A stretch of DNA of 64,000 nt from Sabellastarte sp. h YS-2021 (lineage: Eukaryota; Annelida; Polychaeta; Sabellida; Sabellidae), in contig OZ024938.1 of the NCBI GenBank assembly GCA_964017235.1, positions 62,921,816 to 62,985,815 on the forward strand. The letters run 5' to 3'. The number at the start of each line of letters is the position of its first letter. Position 1 is the first letter of the stretch. Position numbers and translations under genes: made by a program. The notes below the pieces were generated by a model that was not told the DNA's origin, searched no databases, and saw nothing but the letters and a program-made list of their open reading frames with translations. This document shows, in pieces, positions 43,969 to 55,800 of the stretch.

Positions 43969-44813
43969 TTTTTTTTTGAAGATTTTTCCAAAACTTGAAA
44001 ATGTTCTTTTACGGTAGACTTATGTAAAATGGCTTACATATCATAATCTCTGTGTCCTTACATCAAAGTGAATTGGTTTTAACTGCTTAAATCAAATTTA
44101 GCCATTTATCTAGTTTAATTCAATGGGGAAATCTTCTGTGCAAATCTCCAGTTTAATATGAGGCCATGCCACGGCTCTACATGCAAGTAAAGTAGAGCCG
44201 AAGTAACTATGTCTATGATCAGTGTTTGAAATGGCTGGTGGCCCAAGGCCACCAACTATTGCAGTTGGCCTACATCTTTGATGATTTCTTGGCCTGGTTG
44301 GCAAATAAAATAACATAATTTACAAAACATAGAATTCTTTAATTTTAAAGAAAATAAAGAAAGACTCTCCTTTTCTGTCCAGATTTCATCTCACTTTGGT
44401 AGCATTTATTATCGCTCATTGCGACAACCACTCGAAACGTTTCCACTGTAAATAATATTAGCCACCTAGTTTGAAATGAACTTCCATTCGAGACTCACAA
44501 TTTCTACTTTTTTTTAGGGTTGTTCTGATAGTTTTTGGTGTGTTTTCGGCTTTTGGACTCATTTTTCTGTGCCCTTAGTACAATTTAAGAACATGTCTGA
44601 TAAATTTTGATCAAAAAGGAAAAGTTTTTTGCAAGTTTTGCAGAGGCCTTTATGGTCCAACAAGAGAACTGGCAACCAGGAACTTGGGCAGAGTTGGGTA
44701 ATGAAACATTTTGAATTCATTTCATCTTCAAAGTACTTTTTCAAAGTATGGGGTGTACTTACATTTATGTTTTTACTTTTTGTGTTATCTTCAGTAATTT
44801 CAGTTCTATCATT
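43969..44813. other. No gene recognised
   Basis: Starts with a T14 run after the family B terminus. The frames near 44110-44316 and 44559-44964 are short and resemble nothing I can name. Contains TGGTGGCCCAAGGCCACCA, a 19-bp palindromic word at about 44238. Confidence 0.45.
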
Positions 44814-46280
44814 GTATCCCCGACGCGAAGCGGGGATACTATGGATTCATCATCGTTGTCGTCCGCGCCCTCGTCCGCGTCCGCAGAGATTTCTTGTTAG
44901 CGACCTACAGTCCACATTTCTTTCCGGATTTCTTTTATATTTGGCAGGTGACTTGATATGGTAGAGGACTCGCCACCCTATCTTTTTGGTAGGCTTTATG
45001 TCTAAATTAGGCCTGTGGTAGACAAAAATGTCTAAAATGTGGAATATTGCTTGTTAGCGACCTACAGTCCACATTTCTTTCCAGATTTCTTTCATATTTG
45101 GCAGGTGGCTTGGTATGCTAGAGGACTCGCCACCCTATCTTTTTGGTAGGCTTTATGTCTAAATTAGGCCTGTGGTAGATAAAAATGTCTAAAATGCATT
45201 AAAAGTCATGAAATCATGCACTAAATCACTTATAACTTGAAAAGTGTTGCATTTAGAGCATTTTGTTAAAATATGTTATTCAGATACTTTTTTCATAGCT
45301 ACAACGTGGTGAGTAACTTGGGTGTCTGTCTCAATAGCTAAGTGAGTAATAGCTACTTTTGGGCTTTTCAGTAACTTCCATCATGAGTAAAATCAATTGT
45401 AACTTGAAAACTATTGCATTTACAGAATTTTGTATAAATATGTTATTCAGCTACTTTTATGTCAGCTATAACATAGTAAAATTTCAGACCTGTAGCTCAT
45501 GGCATAGCGGAGTAATAGCTACTTTTAGGTTATCACTGTTGAGTAAATTACTTATAACTTCAAAAGTATTACATTTAGAGTATTTTGTTTCAATATGTTA
45601 TTCACCTATTTCGGAGTCAGCTATAATATAGTGAAGTTCCAGACCTGTGGCTCATTGCATAGCTGAGTAATAGCTACTTTGAAGTTCACACTGTTGAGTA
45701 AATCAGTTGTAATTGGAAAAGTATTGCATTTACAGAAATTTGTGTAAATTTCTTATTCAGCTACTTTTGGGTCAGCTATAACATAGTGAAATTACAGACC
45801 TGTAGCTCATGGCACAACTGAGCAATAGCTATTTTCAGGTACTGACTGTTGAGTAAATGACTTGTAACTTGAAAAATAGTGCATTTGGAGTATTTTGTTA
45901 AAATATGTTGTTCGCCTACTTTTGGGTCAGCTATAACGTCGTGAAATTACAGACTTATAGCTCATGGCATAGCTGAGCAATAGCTATTTTCAGGTTGTCA
46001 CTATTGAGTAAATCAGTTGTAACTTGAAAACTATTGCATTTACAGTATTTTGCTTAAATATGTTGTTCACCTAATTTTGGGTCAGCTATAACATAGAAAA
46101 AATTCAGACATGTAGCTCATTGCATAGCTGAGTAATAGCTACTTTGACGTTATAACTGTTGAGTAAATCAGTTATAACGTGAAAACTATTACATTTACAG
46201 TATTTTGTTTAAATATGTTATTCAAAACAAAAAAAAATATTATAGCTAGCCTTCTCAAGTTTGCAAAGTATATTACAGGG
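44814..46280 (+). mobile_element. Family D-type head with 158-bp pair and 155-bp array
   Basis: The head hairpin 44814-44839 has arms GTATCCCCG and CGGGGATAC, followed by TATGGATTCATC and a GTCGTCCGCGCCCTCGTCCG tract. Then come two copies of a 158-bp unit (TTGTTAGCGACCTACAG at 44893 and 45051; TATTTGGCAGGTG; CGCCACCCTATC) and about seven units of the 155-bp family (45195-46230). The 3' end is not defined; a segment ATATTATAGCTAGCC near 46237 also occurs at 27520. Confidence 0.62.
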
Positions 46281-46329
46281 TGCACCACAGTACTCTATTA
46301 GTAGGCTTTATGTCTAAATTAGGCCTGTG

Positions 46330-46820
46330 ACTAAATTACTTGCCTACTAAAAATGAGTAATTCTGCATTTTCTCTAAAAGTATTGCAGATAGCAAATTTT
46401 TCTTAAATAACTCATTCACCTACTTTTGGGAGAGCTTTCACATGCTGAAGTTCCAGACCTGTAGGTAATTACGCACCTACTCAAAATGAGTAAATGCGAA
46501 TTATCTCTAAAAGTATTGCAGATAGCCAATTTTTGTCAAATAACTCCTTCACCTACTTTTGGGAGAGCTTTCACTTGGTGAAGTTTCAGACCTGTAGGTA
46601 ATTACTCACCTACTCAAAATGAGTAAATGCGAATTATCTCTAAAAGTATTGCAGATAGCGAATTTTTGTCAAATAACTCCTTCACCTACTTTTGGGAGAG
46701 CTTTCACTTGGTGAAGTTTCAGACCTGTAGGTAATTACTCACCTACTCAAAATGAGTAAATGCAAATTATCTCTAAAAGTATTGCAGATAGCCAATTTTT
46801 GTCAAATAACTCCTTCACCT
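46330..46820 (+). repeat. 133-bp array, left part (split by LINE)
   Basis: About 3.5 units of the 133-bp family (GAGAGCTTTCAC, GGTGAAGTTTCAGACC, AAAATGAGTAAATGCG, TCAAATAACTCCTTCACCT). It breaks at 46820 at a T run and resumes at 51775, so one array was split by the LINE. Confidence 0.92.
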
Positions 46821-47171
46821 TTTTTTTTTTTTTTTTAATATTTTATTGCCTCGTTGTTATACAGTACAGCAAAATAATAATACGTAAAAAAACAATAAAA
46901 TAACAGTAGCAAAATAAAGTAGCAAAATTATACTTTTTGTTGCTATAGCAAGATTGATTTTATATATATACATACCATATGAATTTTGATGATTTAAATC
47001 TGCATTATTTATACACAACATTTAGTGTAGAAGTTAACAATCATTGAGTAATGTTTTGACGTTCTGCAAACACTATTGACATTTACTCTTAGTCTACAAA
47101 CATAAGTATATGTTAATACAATAACATGGTACTGTTTCATAATCTTTGATCTGCATATCTTTGAGTCTTTA

Positions 47172-49260
47172 TTATATCCCCAGACGAAAGTCGGGGATAT
47201 ATTGGATTCAGGTCCGTCGCGCCGCCGCCGCCGTAGAAATTTCCTTGTGGACGCGATAACTCAAAAACAAATTAATATTTTTTTTTCAAACTTGGTACAC
47301 ATGTTAAGGGTGCCCAAAGGAAGATCCCTATTTTAAGGTGACCTTAAACTCCCAGTAAAAAAGAACTTATGGCCACCTTAAGGTCAGAAATTGCACTTTT
47401 GGCCACTTAGAGCCCTGTAGGTCACAAACTATGATGCTCAGCTGGCTGAAATTTTACCTGACAACACATTAATATGTTCTTAGTACATGTGCCGAAAATC
47501 ACGACTTTAAGTTGAGGAGAAAATTGTGTTTGAGGCTCATAAATACCCCCACTTAGGGATTTTTTGCTATACTTTTCACATATTTTGCCCTATAATTTGG
47601 AAGTGGTAATTCTGATGAGTCTCAAACTGCTCTAGGTATAACTTTGATATGTAATCCTTGTCTGTAGAAAATTTTAGGGCTGTAGGTTTACCCAAAGGGG
47701 TCGACTTAAGGTCTCAAAAGTGCCCACAGAGACCCAATTTATGCACTTTTTGCCACTTTCAAGCACTGTAGCTTTCAAACTATGTCTCTCATCTAAGTTA
47801 AATATCATCTGGGAATATATCTATGTGTTTTCTTATATGTGCCCCAACATTTAGGCCTTTAATAGACAGTTAACCTGTGTATCAGGACCATAAACACCCA
47901 CCCGAGTGACCCTTATAAGACATTTTTCACATCTTTTTCCCTGTAACTTGGAAATGGTAAGTCTGAGAAGTTTCAAACTGTATTAGATATATATTCTGTG
48001 TGTAATCTTAGTATGTAACAGATTTTAAGTCTGAAGCTTTAATTTTGAAGGTCAAATTGAGGTCTCTAAAAGGCTCCCAAAGACCCAATATTTGGACTTT
48101 TTGCTACTTTTAAGCCCTGTGACTGTTAAACTATGTGACTGATAGAGCTCAAATCCTATCTGGGAAGATATTAGTATGTTATTTTTATATGTGCCAAAAA
48201 TTAAGGCTTTAAGAAGACATTTAACCTGTGTATGAGGACCATAAATCCCCACCCGAGTGACCATTTTTAGACATTTTTCACATATTTTTCCCTGTAACTT
48301 GGAAATGGTAAGTCTAAGAAGTTTCAAACTGTATTAGATGCATATTCTATGTGTAATCTTAGTATGTGACAAATTTTAAGTCTGAAGCTTTAATTTGAAG
48401 GCCACATTTAGGTCTCTAGAAGGCCCCATAAAGACCCAGTAGTTGGACTTTTTGCCAATTTTAAGGCCTGTGACTGTTAAACTATGTGACTGATAGAGCT
48501 GAAATCTCATCTGGGAATACATTATTATGTTCTTTTTACATGTGCCAAAAATCAAGGCTTCAAGTAGACATTTAACCTGTGTATGAGGACCTTAAACACC
48601 CACCTGAGTGACCCTTTTAAGACATTTTTCACATATTTTGCTCTGTAACTTGGAAATGGTAAGTCTGAGAAGTTTCAAACTTTATTAGATACATATTCTA
48701 TGTGTAATCTTAGTATGTACCAAATTTTAAGTCTGAAGCTTTAATTTGAAAGCCACATCGAGATCTCTAAAAGGCCCACAGAGACCCAATATTTGGACTT
48801 TTTACCACCTTTAAGCCTTGTGACTGTTAAACTATGTGATTGATGGAGCTGAAATCCCATCTGGGAATACATTATTATGTCCTTTTTACATGTGCCGAAA
48901 ATCAAGGTTTTTAGTAGACATTTAACCTGTGTATGAGGGCCATAGACACTCGCCCAAGTGCCTTTTTGGACATTTTTTACGTATTTTGCCCTGTTATTTG
49001 GAAATGCTTAGTGTGACAAGTCTTAAACTGTATTATATATAATTTTTGTTTGTTATGTATGTCCCCCAAAAAGTTTCAGATCTGTAGTTTAATTGCTAAG
49101 GTCTCTTTAACAATTGTAAAATGCCCACAGAAACCCAATTTATGGACATTACGCCACTTTAAAGCCCAGTAACTGTCAAACTATGTGGGTTATAGAGCTG
49201 AAATCTTTGAATTTTTCAAAGGAAATGCCTGTCTATTTAAATTTTGATTATTAATAATGT
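47172..49260 (+). mobile_element. Family D-type head with 350-bp tandem array, nested in LINE
   Basis: The head hairpin is at 47174-47200 (ATATCCCC and GGGGATAT arms around AGACGAAAGTC), then GGATTCAGGTCCGTCGCG, CCGCCGCCGCC, AGAAATTTCCTTGTGG and GATAACTCAAAAACAAAT. About five units of 350 bp follow: TGTAACTTGGAAATGGTAAG-like starts near 47591, 47941, 48293, 48644 and 48991. Units also hold GACATTTTTCACATATTTT, CTGTGACTGTTAAACTATGT and AGACATTTAACCTGTGTATG. The right limit within 49260-49650 is not clear. Confidence 0.7.
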
Positions 49261-49932
49261 TATGGCTATCTTAGTCTTTTAAGAACTTATTTTTGTGTGT
49301 TATACCTCTGCTTGCTGAGTTTTTAACTTTTTAAAATGAAACTGGTTAAACATATTCAAGTAGACAAAATGGACACTTTAAGTGAGCTTTAAGTCCCAAT
49401 ATTAATGAAATCATATCCTTATGTAGTAAAACTAGGGGATTTTTAACCCTCAACTAGCCCAGTTTTATTCAACTTGCCTCAGTTAATTTTGACACAGCTC
49501 CTACAGTTATGAACTCATTTCAGTTGATAATCACATACTTAAAATTCTCAATTCTTTTTGTATTTGAGTACCCCTTTTATATAGATTGTTTGTTTACCAT
49601 TTATCCCCACCTCTGGGACCTCCAGCTATATTGAGTGACACTAAATAAACAAAGGTATTTAATGATATCAGATGAGAAACAAAGAACTCAATGGGGTTGC
49701 AGATCTTGTGTAATAGTGAGAGAGGTGTGGAGAAGGGGAGAGGGGTGGGGGTGGGAGGTAGTGGGCTTCATTACATATAACACAAAGGGGAGTCAGAACT
49801 GAGATTGTGTCACATATTTAGGTTGCATATATATGGACCACAGATATAGGTATAGAGGAAATGAATAACTGAAAACAATTTGCAAATTGTAAAAATAATA
49901 TAATAAAATAATAATACAAATAATTTGTTTTT
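49261..49932. other. LINE 3' region or nested-element remainder
   Basis: AT-rich with a purine tract GAGAAGGGGAGAGGGG at about 49730. No frame. It lies between the 350-bp array and the LINE coding sequence; which element owns it cannot be decided from sequence alone. Confidence 0.4.
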
Positions 49933-50168
49933 AAATAATATTTTATTTGTGAACAAATATAGAAACAGGTATGCGCTTTTGGGATTATGAATTTTAGAAT
50001 GGACATTGAATCATCAATCATTTAAATACTTTGAAGGAAGATTGAAAAGTATGATGAGTTGAGTTAAAATAATATTTTATTTGTCAACAAATATAGAAAC
50101 AGATATGCTCTTTTGGGATTATTATTTTAGAATGGACATTCAATCATCAATCATTTAAATACTTTGAA
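49933..50168 (-). repeat. Direct 102-bp duplication in the LINE 3' region
   Basis: 49933-50035 and 50067-50168 are about 90% identical (AAATAATATTTTATTTGT, AACAAATATAGAAACAG, AATGGACATT, ATCATCAATCATTTAAATAC), period 134 bp. A GGAAGATTGAAAA word follows both. Tandem repeats in LINE 3' regions are common; this one may mark the family. Confidence 0.85.
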
Positions 50169-50397
50169 AATAGGTTTAGAGTTATCATTGCAGGAAGATT
50201 GAAAATATAATTTGAGTTATGTATTCGGCGTCTGGGGGATACACCATCTTCCTTGGGAAGATATAAACAGAGTAGATTGATGTGCTGAAGTTCATATAAT
50301 AATGGGTAATTATGTTTTAAAAAATTCCCGATCAAAACCTGTGGCGTGAGGGATGACCTGTCTGGGGATATGTTGGCGCCGAGTTGGCCCAATCTAG

Positions 50398-51774
50398 TTA
50401 ATCAAAATATTTGTACAAATTGCCAAAAAATTTGTCAAATGCTTCTAGTTTTTCATGTAAAATATAACTCGTTCTCAAAATTTCTAGTTTTTCTTTTACT
50501 AAACATATAAAGTTGGGAAATTCTATTCGCTGATTATTAGATCGTTGTTTATTAATGTACCATTTTCCTAACAATATAATGTAATTAAACACAAACTGTA
50601 CATACTCATCAGTGAAGGAGGTTCTGAAGAATCCAAAGATTATTTCACATATTGTGAAGTTGAACTTTATATTAGTTATGTTATATAGCCATACGGTAAC
50701 TTCCTTCCAAAAGTTATTTGAGTCACTACAGTAGTAAAAGTGGTGCTCTATAGTGTCAGTTTGAATGCAGTAATTACAAGTTTTTGAAGAGATTATCTTC
50801 CATTTGTAGAGATTATATCGACAATTAATGGTTCTATTTAAAACTTTGTATTGGAATGACTGTAAGTAGGGTTCTTTCGTTATTTTATATATTAATATAA
50901 ACACAGACTTCCACTCAATATGTTCCAAAAAAGGGAATAAATCCAACCAAGTTTCTATAGCTGTGGGTTCTTTTACCATATCTCTTATTAGTTCGGAATA
51001 TACTTTCCTACTTGTAATTCTGGTAATTTCTGTTACTCTATTGTTAAGAATTAAACTGAATTTGGGGATTGCTGTATACTTACATGTTACATTGTTTATT
51101 TTTAATTTCCAATATTTTGGAATAGCATCCAATAGGGAGTATATATTAATAATGTTTGTGTTCCATTCTGGCCTTGCTCTTAAGTTTTCGGCTGTTGCCA
51201 ATTTTTTCTCACTATCTAAGAGATCAACTATTTTTAGATTGATTAAGTCGATATCTAATCCTAATTCTTTTGGGTGGATATGTGATTTGTTTATAGTGAT
51301 CTCATTGTTAAAGAATAAATACTCATTCAAAATGTTCTGCAAATTTTCAGGAGGTTTATTTTTTATTTTAAACCATGCCTGTAGGGTTTGCTGATGGAAC
51401 TTTGAAATTAAACTTTTACTGATGTCATTATATGCTGGTTTGTGGTCTAACATAAACTTTTTAAGGCCACATACATTTAAAAATAGATTTAAGCATTTAC
51501 CATCTTCTACAAGTAAATTCTTTATGAAGGATATTTTTTGAGCTTCTTGAAAAGCAAACACCTCCGGCATTTTTAAGCCACCGCTGTCTATAGGTGCTAT
51601 TACAGTTTCTCTCTTAACTCTTGGAGGCTTGTGGTTCCATAAAAAGTTAAAAATTATTTTGTCTAACTGTTCTAAAATGTATTTTGGTGTAAAAGTAGTG
51701 CCGAAAAGATGTACAACTTGAGATAGTATTAAAGTTTTGATTATCATGATGCGTCCTTTCCAAGATAAGCTTGG
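50398..51774 (-). pseudogene. LINE ORF2 C-terminal region (L1/Tx1-like), truncated
   Basis: Open from the truncation point (PSLSWKGRIMIIKTLILSQ) to the stop at 50398, about 458 codons with no internal stop. The start SLSWKGR and IIKTLILSQ, then KIIFNFLWNHKPPRVKR and GGLKMPEV, are the conserved region just after the RT domain in L1/Tx1-type ORF2 proteins. A zinc knuckle C-x2-C-x7-H-x4-C lies at residues 324-340 counted from Met (CNYC...H...C). The endonuclease and RT domains are absent through 5' truncation, so it is a dead copy, but the intact frame suggests a young insertion. Confidence 0.88.
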
Positions 51775-52205
51775 ACTCCTTCACCTACTTTTGGGAGAGC
51801 TTTCACTTGGTGAAGTTTCAGACCCGTAGGTAATTACTCACCTACTGAAAATGAGTTAATGCAAATTATCTCTAAAAGTATTCCAGATAGCCAATTTTTG
51901 TCAAATAACTCCTTCACCTACTTTTGGGAGACCTTTCACTTGGTGAAGTTTCAGACCTGTAGCTAATTATTCACCTACCCAAAATGAGTAAATGCTAATT
52001 ATCTATAAAAGTATTGCAGATATCCAATTTTTTATCAAATAACTCATTCATCTACTTTTGGGAGAGCTTTCACATGGTGAAGTTCCAGACCCGTAGGTAA
52101 TTACTCACCTACTGAAAATGAGTAAATTTGAATTATCTCTAAAAGTATTGTAGATAGCCAATTTTTCTCAAATAACTCATTCGCCTACTTTTGAGAGAGC
52201 TTTCA
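51775..52205 (+). repeat. 133-bp array, right part
   Basis: About 3.3 units continuing the array interrupted at 46820. The first 12 bp are the LINE target duplication. The units are more diverged than those at 14441-16306. Confidence 0.9.
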
Positions 52206-52320
52206 CTTGTTATTTATGAGATACATGAGATATAGTGCTATGATACAAACGTCAAAGTAAAGTTATCAGAAATGCATGCAATTTTAACAAGCTGTAAATG
52301 TATACTAACATTTAAACTAC

Positions 52321-52550
52321 AAGGTAGGGGCATCAGCGGCGCTGGGATAAGTTGGTAACACACTTGCCTCCCACCATTGAGGTCTGTGGTTCAAAGCCCA
52401 AACCCTATGTGGAAAAGTTGGTAGTTGCTTACCAATGGTCCCCATTTTACAGAACCAACTGTATGTACTGGAAGTTAACACACACACACACATACCCCCC
52501 CCCCCAAAAAACAAAACAAAAAAAAAAACAAAAACCAAAAACCGAACTAT
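52321..52550 (+). mobile_element. tRNA-derived SINE
   Basis: The head GGCGCTGGGATAAGTTGGTA carries an A box (52344-52361). GTGGTTCAAAGCC at 52386-52398 carries a B box (GGTTCAAAGCC) at normal tRNA spacing. A body with GAAAAGTTGGTAGTTGC and ACCAATGGTCC follows, then a CA run, a C11 run and an A-rich tail. The tRNA part is too mutated to be a tRNA gene. No clear target duplication. Confidence 0.75.
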
Positions 52551-52559
52551 AATGTAAAA

Positions 52560-54763
52560 CTCAAGTGAAACGCCATACTGAATGATAGGCTGATTATACT
52601 AAGCTTGTTTTAAAATATTTTTTTTTTACATTTTTTTTCATTTTCATTATGTTGGACAGTGGGGTATTAGGCTTATCCTTAAATAAAACTTTTTGATTTT
52701 CATTTTGCAATTTCTTTATTTTTAAGTTTGAAAACTGAGCCAGTAACAATTCCATCAGGCCATTAACTTTTTGCTGTGGCTTGTACTAAAATATCTGTGC
52801 CTCAAATATGTAAGGTGACATATGTTATGTGTTTGTGTGTGATACTATCTGTGTATGGAGTAAGAAATAAAACGTTTGTTACAGTAATGTGCCCTTAATT
52901 CTTCCAAAATGTTGTGATTTTTTTTTTTTTAAATTTTAGGCCTGATGGCATCTCATTTGATGCACAATCTATAAACGTTTTGCTTCTATTTCTATATTTT
53001 CTCAAGGAGTGTGTGGTACTTCATACCCATTGGCATGTTTCACATTGTGACAAATTTGAGCATTTCTTACTGTACAGTTGGTCATGTGGCTCACTTGTGT
53101 ATTAATTACACAGCCACACACAGACATAAGTCCTTAGTTTTTGCACAGTTTCTTATTGCTCTTTTTACCACATTAATATAGTCTATTAAAAGGATGTTTT
53201 TTGTGACTTATGAATTTGGATACCTAGGTTTACACCAATTATATGTTATTAGCTACAAGTTTCAAGTGGTTCATTATCAGCAATAGTCCTTAGGATTACA
53301 CCATATTCATAAGTCCTATGTGATTTGCATTATAGCCATTCAGGTTAATTGATAACATAAATATTTAATATCCTAACTTTAAAGATACGTGGGTAAAGCA
53401 TTAAATTCTGTACAAGTTGATATTAAGAAAATTTATATGCTGTAAATTAACACCCAATTTAAAATTAATTCTCGGTTAAAACATAATATTTTAAACTGAA
53501 AGTGAAGCAACTGCATTGAACATTTCTACATAAGCTGCAGTGTCATTAATTTAAATTTTCCCACTATTCAATTGAAATTACAAAAAAAAGTGGTAAATGA
53601 ATTTTACCACAGATACACCCTTAGTTGTGTTGTTTGTTTTAAAAAGAGGATTGTAGTTGCACTATTCCCATTTTCCCCCATTTAATTGTTGCCATTTTGC
53701 TCTTCATTGAAATATCAGTATATAACGAATAATACATATTATTCATATTATATACATATATCTATAGTATAATCTGACTCTTACATTGCTTAATCTCTGC
53801 CTTATCTAACAGGAGACTCAAAGACACAATTTTTTTTTTATGAAATCATGTGTTTTTATAATTTTGTGCCATATCATGCATTAAAATATAACAAGAAGAG
53901 GGAGTGCTATGTGAATTGAAAAAGTGTCTATTAGAAATATTTGCAGTATTGTCCCCTATTACCCATTTAAGCTGTGGTTTCTTGTTTTCTGCTAACACAA
54001 AGAGTGTTGTAATGGAACTGTTTCATTTGTTGAAAACACATTTATTATTATTTCGATAAAATTTTGTGGTATAATGGAAGTAGAAAATGCTTTTTTGTTG
54101 ACTTTTTTCAGACTATAAGAATAGTATATAGCAAGATGGTATATTAGTTTAATTTCAACAAAAGACTTTAGGAAAATAAGAGTGCCACACTACAGAATTT
54201 ATTGCTGTCCTTTTAACATGAACAACAGGGTAGTCTGTGTAAGGAACTCATAAATCTACCACCATGGTACAGGGGTTTACCATTAATTTTATGATGAAAT
54301 CTTTATGATCTCAGAATATATCTATGCACATTACAGGAAGTGATAACTTCAGAAAATAATAGGATTTCTATACTGTTATTTCTGTCATAAGGTTAGTTAT
54401 GATGTTTAAGTATCTCTGGAAATTCAGTACATGTATATTTTATACTTTTGTTGGTGATATATTGTTAATTGTGGGTTGTGATACTTGGGTTTATTATGAG
54501 TTATGGTTTAAATGATTGCAATAAAAATAATAATGGTTGCACAAAAATCCCCAAAGAAATCTTTCAGGGATTGATGTAATTATTTAAGTGTAAAGTACAT
54601 GTTCTAAATTTCAGTAATATTTTGGAAAAAAAATGGATTTAAAAGACCTTTCAGGAATTATATTGAACTTGACTCTTTGATTATAATAATATCATTCAAT
54701 GTACCATAATCAAGATTCTGTACTAGTTACAACCAGTGTGTGTGTGTGTGGAGTTAATTTTTA
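52560..54763. other. AT-rich stretch, no gene recognised
   Basis: About 2.2 kb of AT-rich, apparently single-copy sequence without frames over 65 codons, without repeats matching elsewhere in the window and without splice-bounded coding patterns that I could defend. It ends with a TG microsatellite at 54735-54750. Confidence 0.55.
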
Positions 54764-55800
54764 AAGCATCCCTGAAAGGGCGCTTATTTGTTTTTTTGCT
54801 TCAGTTTCCTCGCCGCCGCCACATTGTGGTCTCCCTTGAATATCTCCCTTATTATTGGAAGCTTTCTAACCATATTTGGCAGTTATATACCTTTGGTGTG
54901 GGAAAAATTTTCCACATGATTAAATTTGACCTTTATCAAGGTCATTTAATCAAAATATAGTTTTTTGCGAACACCCGCCTGTCATTGCCGCTCAGCAGAA
55001 TCTACTGACCACAGCAGCTTGTCATTCCATACACATGTTTATGCTCAAAAAACGCAAGCTGATTAGATTTTGGGAGCGATCCGATGAAAATTGACCGATT
55101 TATGATTGATTTTCTCACAGGTACCAACCAGAAAGCTTAAAATTCATGTGAACCCCCCTATTGTGTTCTTAAATATTGCATTTAGAGCCATAAAATGTAT
55201 TGTAAGGTAGTAGGAAACCATATGTGGAGAGCCTAGAAAGCAAGTCAATCACCCCGCCCGACCCCCAGTAGGGGTCATCCTGGGGTCATAAAGTAGCGGA
55301 TTTTGACATTTTGCCTTATATCTCCTTTATTATTGCTTTTAGAGCTTTAGAATGTATTAAGAGGTATTGGGAAACAGTATGTTCAGAATTTATATAGCCG
55401 GTCAGATTTAACCCCTAACCCCTCCTTATGGGTCAAACTGGGGTCATAGGATAGCCAATTTTGTGTTTTTCCTTATGTCTCTTTTATTAATGCTTTTACA
55501 GCTTTACAATGTATTAAGAGGTGTTGGAAAACCATATGTGGAGAGTCTATATAGCTGGTCAGATGATTTAGCCCCTGTCCCCCTTTATGGGTCAAACTGG
55601 GGTCATGAAATAGCAGATTTGGTCCTTTTTCCTTATACCTCCTTTATTATTGCTTTTACAGCTTTCAATGTATTGAGAGGGATATAGGAATGCATATACA
55701 GATAGTCTACATAGCCAGTCAGATTTACACCGTCCACCCCCACCTTATGGGTCAAACTGGGCTCATAAAATAGCAGATTTTTTTTTGTATTGCCCTGAAC
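54764..55800 (+). mobile_element. Family C-like head with 158-bp tandem array
   Basis: The head hairpin 54764-54785 (AAGCATCCC / GGGCGCTT) is followed by ATTTGTTTTTTTGC, CCTCGCCGCCGCC, GAATATCTCCCTTATTATTGG and CCATATTTGGCAG. A 200-bp leader precedes about four units of a 156-160 bp repeat (TATATCTCCTTTATTATTGC near 55318, 55474 and 55634; CCCCTCCTTATGGGTCAAAC). The repeat is a distant relative of the 146-bp family at 4060 and 27640. Confidence 0.65.

Larger units (their letters stand above)
46821..51774 (-). mobile_element. 5'-truncated LINE insertion with nested elements
   Basis: On the minus strand the element ends in a poly-A tail (T run at 46821-46836) with AATAAA about 10 bp upstream. 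It is flanked by the 12-bp duplication ACTCCTTCACCT at 46809-46820 and 51775-51786. The 5' truncation lies at 51774, inside ORF2. Poly-A, truncation and a 12-bp duplication are classic target-primed reverse-transcription marks. The 3' non-coding part is unusually long because a family D head and 350-bp array lie inside it (47172-49260). Confidence 0.85.

Noticed and set aside
44559-44964. Frames with a Cys pair (CKTC) that might be a zinc finger
   Set aside because: Only one Cys pair, no partner residues at proper spacing, short frames on both strands, no recognisable domain.
50963-51394. 143-codon plus-strand frame
   Set aside because: Antisense shadow of the LINE ORF2 remnant; hydrophobic composition comes from the complement of an AT-rich coding strand.
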